Source: Fibrobacter sp. UBA4375 (lineage in GTDB: Bacteria; Fibrobacterota; Fibrobacteria; Fibrobacterales; Fibrobacteraceae). Taken from it: a stretch of 26,631 nt of DNA. The stretch spans positions 1 through 26,631 of the forward strand of contig DGRZ01000017.1 of the NCBI GenBank assembly GCA_002391195.1, given 5' to 3'. The stretch's first letter is position 1; every line of letters starts with the position of its first letter. The notes below the pieces were generated by a model, which saw only the letters and a list, made by a program, of their open reading frames with translations, had not been told where the DNA came from and ran no database searches. Below, in pieces: positions 21,733 through 26,631 of the stretch. The position numbers and the translations under genes were made by a program.

Positions 21733-22457
21733 TCGCCGTAATTCTTGCTGCCGGAATGGCGAAGCGCTTGCGCCCGCTCACCGATAACACGCCCAAGTGC
21801 CTTTTGGACGTGAAAGGCCGTTCCCTTTTGGAACGTTCCATGGACGCAATCATGGCATCTGGTGTCCGCGATTTCGTAATTGTGACGGGTTACCTGAACC
21901 ACATGATCGAAGACTTCGTGAAGAACCATTACGGCGATTCCATTTGCGTGACCTTCATTCACAACGCGCTCTACGATTCCACGAACAACATCTATTCGCT
22001 GTGGCTTGCAGGCCAGGCAGTTGCCGGCAAGGAATTCCTGCTGCTGGATAGCGACCTGCTTTACGATCCGCAGATTGTAAAGAACGTGCTTGCATCCAAG
22101 GCGGCGAACGTGCTTACGCTGATCCGTCACGAGCTTGGTGAAGAAGAGATGAAGGTGGTTCTCGGAGACGACGGAAACATCTCTGAAATCAGCAAGACTT
22201 GCTCGCCGAAGGCTGCCGCAGGCGAAAGTCTCGGCATTGAAAAAATTGGAGCAGACTATTCCACTGCTCTTTATGCCGAACTAGAAAAGATGATGAACGT
22301 GGAACACCTAGAAAACACGTTCTACGAACTCGCCTTTGAACGCCTGATTCCGCAGGGTCATACCTACACCGTGTGGGATGCATCGGATTATTTCTCCTGC
22401 GAACTCGATACCGTTGAAGATTTTGAAAACGCCAAGTCCACCATTCCGTTGGATTAG
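21729..22457 (+). CDS. LicC-like nucleotidyltransferase (CDP-amino-alcohol synthesis)
   Basis: The product (242 aa) is a GT-A type nucleotidyltransferase. LAAGMAKRLRPLTDNTPKCL at residues 6-25 binds the nucleotide, NNIYSL at 86-91 is characteristic of LicC-type cytidylyltransferases, and LLLDSDLLYD with Asp107/Asp109 binds metal. It probably activates a phospho-amino-alcohol with CTP for the LicD enzyme. The start at 21729 overlaps the aminotransferase stop (ATGA); an upstream TTG in frame is less likely. Activation of a sugar phosphate is the alternative, but the pairing with licD favours LicC. Confidence 0.87.
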   Translation: MIAVILAAGMAKRLRPLTDNTPKCLLDVKGRSLLERSMDAIMASGVRDFVIVTGYLNHMIEDFVKNHYGDSICVTFIHNALYDSTNNIYSLWLAGQAVAGKEFLLLDSDLLYDPQIVKNVLASKAANVLTLIRHELGEEEMKVVLGDDGNISEISKTCSPKAAAGESLGIEKIGADYSTALYAELEKMMNVEHLENTFYELAFERLIPQGHTYTVWDASDYFSCELDTVEDFENAKSTIPLD

Positions 22458-22477
22458 CAAAGAAGGGGAGCCCGCCC

Positions 22478-23515
22478 ATGACCAAATACCTTTTTGTTCT
22501 GACTAGTTCCCCGAAAGATTTTTTCTGCGAACAGACGCTGGTGGCGATCGCCTCTTTGCGCGTGCATAACCCCGGCGCCTTTGTAACGCTCTTGACCGAC
22601 GACAAGACTGCAGAAACTTTGACCGGCCCCCGGGCCGTCCTCAAGGACGCTGTTGATGAACTCAAGGTACTGACCCTCGACGAAAAGTTCACGCCCATGT
22701 TGCGCTCCCGCTACCTGAAGACGGTGATGCGTAACGTTATCGACGGCGATTTTCTGTACATGGATTCCGATATTGCCATCGTTGGCGACCTCTCGATTCC
22801 AGAAGAATGGAAAGGCGGTATCTACGCAGTGCTGGATTTCCACACGAACCTTTCGAAGGCCATCAACCGCAAGAAGGTTCTGAACAACGCCAAGATGATG
22901 GGCTTTTCGCCGATTCTGAATGACGAGATTTTCAACGGGGGCGTGATGTTTGCCGCAGACACCCCCGAAGCCCACAAGTTCTTCGAGACCTGGCACGATC
23001 TTTGGCTCTATTGCGTATCCAAGAATTTCCCCTACGACATGGCAAGCCTCGCCGAGACCAACTTCAAGTTCGGCTACATCACGCAAAAGATGCCCGGCGG
23101 TTGGAACTGTCAGTTGGCTTATGGTAACAGGTTCCTGCCGACAGCGAAGGTGCTGCACTTCTTTGGCTCGCGAATCATCGACACCCGCGGCCACAAGGTG
23201 CCTGCAAGCATGGATTTGTTCCTGCCCAAGATTTTGCGCAAGGACTTCTATACCAACCTGAAGAACATTCCGGTGAAGGTCAACGCCGACAAAAGCATTA
23301 CTATCAACGAATACTACGACGATGTAATTGCCCATGCCAAAGAAGAGTTTGAATTTCAGACCCGCAAGGTAGGGGCCGGTGGAGCCTATATTATCCGCAG
23401 CTACGCCTTCGCCAAGTCTCTGTCTTGGATTTACAAGAAGATGCCGTTCCTTGTGTTCCCGCTGAGAATTTTGGGAACGCTTCTCGGGAAGGATAATCGC
23501 GGGGGCCGCAAGTGA
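22478..23515 (+). CDS. GT8-like glycosyltransferase
   Basis: The product (345 aa) looks like a GT-A glycosyltransferase of the GT8 type. It has a metal-binding DSD at 96-98 in FLYMDSDIAIVGDL, a preceding RYLKTVMRNVI, FNGGVMFA at 152-159 and a conserved His at 227 in VLHFFGS. The C-terminal third is basic and helical and may touch the membrane. It would add a sugar to the glycan made by this operon; donor and acceptor are unknown. AAGGGGAG precedes the ATG; the gap to the previous gene is 20 nt, and the end overlaps the next gene as GTGA. Confidence 0.85.
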   Translation: MTKYLFVLTSSPKDFFCEQTLVAIASLRVHNPGAFVTLLTDDKTAETLTGPRAVLKDAVDELKVLTLDEKFTPMLRSRYLKTVMRNVIDGDFLYMDSDIAIVGDLSIPEEWKGGIYAVLDFHTNLSKAINRKKVLNNAKMMGFSPILNDEIFNGGVMFAADTPEAHKFFETWHDLWLYCVSKNFPYDMASLAETNFKFGYITQKMPGGWNCQLAYGNRFLPTAKVLHFFGSRIIDTRGHKVPASMDLFLPKILRKDFYTNLKNIPVKVNADKSITINEYYDDVIAHAKEEFEFQTRKVGAGGAYIIRSYAFAKSLSWIYKKMPFLVFPLRILGTLLGKDNRGGRK

Positions 23516-24714
23516 ACCTGCTGTTCAATCTGGTGGCGGTACAGCCGATTCATAGTGCCAAGTTCCACGGCGGTGGTTCTTATGGCGAAGTGATTTTTTG
23601 GGCGCTGGTCAAGCGCGGCGTGCAGTTCAGCTGCGCCTATGACAGCAAAAAGTACCTGGATCCGGCGATTGTCGAGGCGTGCAAAACGCAGAACATTCCG
23701 CTGTTCGATATCAGCGAAAAAACGCCGCAGCAGATTATTGACGAAAACCAGATTGATACCTTCTATACGCCGCTTTATTCCCTCGAAAAAAAATGGGCGA
23801 TAGACGTAAAGGTTTTCGTGTTTACCTGGCATGGCGTGCGTGCGCTGGAAATGCAGTACAACTGGGCTGGCGTCGGTTTTGCCAAGAAACTCGGACAAAA
23901 GTTCGAGGCGTTGGTACGTTACCGCGAAAGCTGGAAAAAGTATTTCTACAAGCCCAAGTACCAGGACTTGGCGCGGCGCATGGCGGAGTCGCTGACTTCG
24001 GGGCCGGAGGGTCGCAAGGTGCGTACCATTACGGTGAGCGAGCACAGCCGCGCCTCCATCAAGGCGTTCTTCCCGGAACTCATGGACCTGGAAATTCCGG
24101 TGTTCTACAGCCCCATGACAGAATACGAACCCGAAGGATTCTTGCCGCCGGAAGTTGCCGCGAAAAAATATTTTTTGCTCACGAGCGGAGCCCGCTGGGA
24201 AAAGAACAACCTGCGCGCTGCCCGCGCGTTCGATGAACTGGTGGGCATGTATGAATCGCAGGGCAAGTCGCTCGACATGAAGATGGTCATTACCGGCGCT
24301 ACGAATGCGCGTGCCTACCTGCGCCACCTCAAGCATAAAGACCGCTTTGTACTGCTCGGCTATGTGGAAAACAAGGAACTGGAGTTCTTGCACAAGAATG
24401 CATACGCGTTCGTGTTCCCGAGCCTGAACGAGGGCTTTGGCTACCCGCCGGTGCAATCCATGCGCTACGGCGTGCCTGTGGCGGCAAGCGGCACGACTTC
24501 CATTCCCGAAGTTTGCGGCGATGCGGTGCTGTACTTCGACCCGTATTCCGTGAGCGAAATCAAGAACCGTCTGGTGCAACTGCTCGACGCCCGCATCTAT
24601 GGGGATTATGCAGAACGCGCTCCGAAACGCTACGCACAGGTTCACGCCCGCCAGGCCGAAGACTTGGAAAAGGCGGTAGATTTTATTTTGGGTTCAGCTT
24701 CGTCGTTGCAATAA
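23512..24714 (+). CDS. GT4-like glycosyltransferase
   Basis: The product (400 aa) is a GT-B glycosyltransferase of the GT4 group. The N-terminal domain starts MNLLFNLVAVQP with GGGSYGEVIFWALVKRG; the C-terminal domain has LTSGARWEKNN, LLGYVENKELEFLHKNAYAFVFPS and EGFGYPP at 307-313. The usual second acid of the EX7E motif is Gln315 here (EGFGYPPVQSM). The start is GTG at 23512, overlapping the previous stop (GTGA). It is the last gene of the glycan operon, and its 3' end overlaps the recombinase gene on the other strand by 32 bp. No terminator is seen. Confidence 0.9.
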   Translation: MNLLFNLVAVQPIHSAKFHGGGSYGEVIFWALVKRGVQFSCAYDSKKYLDPAIVEACKTQNIPLFDISEKTPQQIIDENQIDTFYTPLYSLEKKWAIDVKVFVFTWHGVRALEMQYNWAGVGFAKKLGQKFEALVRYRESWKKYFYKPKYQDLARRMAESLTSGPEGRKVRTITVSEHSRASIKAFFPELMDLEIPVFYSPMTEYEPEGFLPPEVAAKKYFLLTSGARWEKNNLRAARAFDELVGMYESQGKSLDMKMVITGATNARAYLRHLKHKDRFVLLGYVENKELEFLHKNAYAFVFPSLNEGFGYPPVQSMRYGVPVAASGTTSIPEVCGDAVLYFDPYSVSEIKNRLVQLLDARIYGDYAERAPKRYAQVHARQAEDLEKAVDFILGSASSLQ

Positions 24715-25294
24715 ATTTTGCCATAGTGTTTCTATCAACACCACATTTTTTAGCAATCTTCTTTTTGGAACATCCCTTGTTTAGCAATTTGAAGATTTCG
24801 TTTTCTTTCCCATAAAGTTTATGTTTACAGGGCGCAGTTTTTTTCCCTTTTGGCCGTCCTAGTGAAATACCTTCGGCTTTCTTTCGAGCTAAAGCTTCTC
24901 TAGTCCTTTGACTGATTAGATTCCGCTCTATTTCTGCCGAAATGCCAAAAGCAAAGGCTAGGATTTTGCTCTGAATATCATCGCCTAATCTGTAATTGTC
25001 CTTGATTGTCCATACTTGACATCCCTTATTCATGCAAATGTTTAATATTTCCATAATCATAAACAGATTACGGCCTAAGCGAGATATTTCGCTACATATA
25101 ATAGTGTCATTCCGCTTAATATTTTTAAGTAATTTTCCAAGCTTCCTTTTGCTATAATTTAAGGCGCCGCTATTTTTTTCTTCAACCCATTTGTCAATTT
25201 TGACACCATTTTTCTCGCAATATCGAGATATTTCAAACTTCTGATTTTCTGTAGTTTGTTTATCACTGCTTACACGAATGTATCCAAAAACCAT
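24683..25294 (-). CDS. Serine site-specific recombinase (resolvase/invertase family)
   Basis: The product (203 aa) begins with the catalytic domain: GYIRVSSDKQ with the nucleophile Ser9 or Ser10 and SEISRLGRN (68-76) with the catalytic arginines. A long helix (ILAFAFGISAEIERNLISQRTREALARKKAEG, 111-142) and a C-terminal helix-turn-helix (about 165-195, CSKKKIAKKCGVDRNTMAKFI) complete the small resolvase/invertase layout. It can invert or resolve DNA between two short sites. The gene is clearly more AT-rich than its neighbours, a sign of transfer. It overlaps the last glycan gene tail-to-tail and lies 78 bp after the exporter. No transposase or obvious partner site is seen. Confidence 0.92.
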   Translation of the reverse strand: MVFGYIRVSSDKQTTENQKFEISRYCEKNGVKIDKWVEEKNSGALNYSKRKLGKLLKNIKRNDTIICSEISRLGRNLFMIMEILNICMNKGCQVWTIKDNYRLGDDIQSKILAFAFGISAEIERNLISQRTREALARKKAEGISLGRPKGKKTAPCKHKLYGKENEIFKLLNKGCSKKKIAKKCGVDRNTMAKFIATTKLNPK

Positions 25295-25372
25295 AATTTA
25301 CTTCTAAAAAATACATATAACAAAATAACGCCGTTTGAAAAAACGAACAAGAAAATAAGAATGTGTATCGAA

Positions 25373-26631
25373 TTACTTCTTTTTCAGCCAAGAACCACAC
25401 AGGTACATCGTAAAGATGATGCTTGTAATCAAGAACATGGCGATGCTAATGCAGGCGAGGTCGCCGATGCCCTTGAGGCCACGGTGGGTGGTGAACAGGA
25501 AACCTACAAAGCCGGCAATGGTGGTGGTGGAGCTTGCCATCACGTTACGGCCGGTGGTGTCCATCAGCTGGCGGAGAGTCAGGTCCTTGTCGCCTATCCA
25601 TGAGGTAATCATGTGGATGGTGGCATCGATACCGATACCGAGTGCCATCGGAATCACAATCACGTTGTAGATGCTGATCTTGCCGAATTCAAACATGTCG
25701 GTCAGGAATCCGAGAAGCCCGAGGGTGAGTAGCGTTCCCATGCCAAAGGAAATACAGCCTGCCAAGAAGAGTTTCGGCTTGCGGAACGAAATCACCAGCG
25801 TGCCGAAAATCACGAGGATGATGACCAGCGCAAGCCTGAAGCTATCCTTCTTCACGGAGTCGATCACGTCGGAAAGAATGAACTGCGATGAGAAAGTTCG
25901 CAGGTCTTCGCCGTCGAAATTCCAGTGGCCGTAACGGTCCTGGAAGTTCTGCAGGGCGTGGGCATCCCAGCTGGGGAAATCTCCGTAGATGAAACCGATT
26001 TTTCCATAGCTGCCGTCTTTTTCGCGAAGCAGGTCCAACGCCCAATCGGGGATGTCTTCGGCAGTAAAGGTTGATTCGACATTAGCAAGTTTGCGTAGAG
26101 TTGCTATGTTCGCAGAATCATCACCGACCGCACGATCGAACACGCGGGCCTCGGCAAGTTCACGAATTTCCTCGATGACTTCAAGACGCTTTTCTTGAGA
26201 ATCCTTAGGCGGAACGAAAGTCTTTAATGTGAGGAAACTGCGTAAAGTTGTATCGTGATCCACATGGAGGCGCACCATCAAGGTGTCATAAAGGAGATCC
26301 AGCTGCTCCGCTTTGCTTCCCATAACAGCGGCAGGAGTAGATGAAGACCTGTTGTTGATTCTTGTAACACCCGTGCGAATACCCTTCTTTGCTTGTGTTT
26401 TTTCTGTAGAAACTCGGCGCAGGTTACGCAGGTTGTGTTCAAAGTCTACATCCTGTGCAAACCAAATAGATACAGCACCGAGAACAAAGCCTGCTAGGGC
26501 AAGATACTTGAAGAAACGCAAAATTTTCGCCTCGTCCCAGGACTTGGGCAACAGGGACTTGTCCGGAGCCTTCGGGATACCGCCCATGCACTTGATAAAG
26601 ACGGGAAGCACAAGCACAGAGGTAAGCATGC
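25373..26631 (-). CDS. RND/MMPL-type exporter, C-terminal half (cut by window edge)
   Basis: The frame stays open to the right edge; at least 418 residues are visible. It starts inside a membrane helix (LTSVLVLPVF), crosses the membrane again (about residues 38-60), has a periplasmic loop of about 190 residues, and then a bundle of five to six helices with VIPMALGIGIDATIHMITSW, the typical RND sequence with buried charged residues. The stop is at 25373. It resembles the MMPL/HpnN-like branch (lipid or hydrophobic substrate export) more than the multidrug AcrB branch. The first half and any partners lie outside the window. Confidence 0.88.
   Translation of the reverse strand, partial: MLTSVLVLPVFIKCMGGIPKAPDKSLLPKSWDEAKILRFFKYLALAGFVLGAVSIWFAQDVDFEHNLRNLRRVSTEKTQAKKGIRTGVTRINNRSSSTPAAVMGSKAEQLDLLYDTLMVRLHVDHDTTLRSFLTLKTFVPPKDSQEKRLEVIEEIRELAEARVFDRAVGDDSANIATLRKLANVESTFTAEDIPDWALDLLREKDGSYGKIGFIYGDFPSWDAHALQNFQDRYGHWNFDGEDLRTFSSQFILSDVIDSVKKDSFRLALVIILVIFGTLVISFRKPKLFLAGCISFGMGTLLTLGLLGFLTDMFEFGKISIYNVIVIPMALGIGIDATIHMITSWIGDKDLTLRQLMDTTGRNVMASSTTTIAGFVGFLFTTHRGLKGIGDLACISIAMFLITSIIFTMYLCGSWLKKK

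Noticed and set aside
22454..23335. 293-codon open frame antisense to the GT8-like gene
   Set aside because: It lacks recognisable motifs and lies opposite a gene with DSD, NGGV and His motifs and a good ribosome site.
24683..25294. Serine recombinase as part of an IS607-type element
   Set aside because: No TnpB gene is present and the domain order (catalytic then helix-turn-helix) is that of small resolvases/invertases, not IS607 TnpA.

Overview
The window looks like chromosomal DNA of a diderm (Gram-negative) bacterium, most likely a Fibrobacter-type organism (Fibrobacterota). The reasons are the lptC-lptA-lptB-rpoN-hpf-hprK gene order, an HPr kinase where many proteobacteria carry ptsN, caspase proteins with surface repeats, and many short hairpin repeats between genes. 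This placement is recognition by eye; no database search was possible.

Layout. (1) 1-2102, minus strand: a type I restriction-modification pair, hsdM and the start of hsdS (cut by the left edge). (2) 2103-2892: about 790 bp without a convincing gene, holding a structured-RNA candidate and several families of hairpin repeat, then a small lipoprotein gene (2893-3318). A perfect 68-bp direct repeat lies on both sides of that gene. (3) 3516-7136, minus: a three-gene operon of ECF sigma factor, membrane anti-sigma factor and secreted caspase-like protein with surface repeats and a likely beta-barrel. (4) 7325-7889, minus: a toxin-antitoxin pair with a near-consensus promoter and a palindromic operator. 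(5) 8110-8487, minus: an Hsp20 chaperone gene with a perfect sigma-54 promoter match upstream.

(6) 8858-18252, minus: a long conserved envelope and regulation block. In transcription order it is rpiB, lptC, lptA-like ostA, lptB, rpoN, hpf, hprK, an mlaD-like gene, a dksA-like gene and a TolC-family gene. It combines LPS export, lipid trafficking, sigma-54, ribosome hibernation and a Ser kinase/phosphorylase. (7) 18384-24714, plus: a six-gene surface-glycan operon of flippase, LicD transferase, HisC-like PLP enzyme, LicC-like cytidylyltransferase and two glycosyltransferases. It probably decorates a glycan with a phospho-amino-alcohol. (8) 24683-25294, minus: an AT-rich serine recombinase that runs tail-to-tail into the glycan operon. 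(9) 25373 to the right edge, minus: the C-terminal half of an RND/MMPL-type exporter.

The strongest candidates for something little described are the sigma/anti-sigma/caspase-barrel operon, the sigma-54-controlled hsp20 with an unusual leader, and the compact aminotransferase-LicC-LicD route. No tRNA, rRNA, CRISPR array or insertion-sequence transposase was seen.
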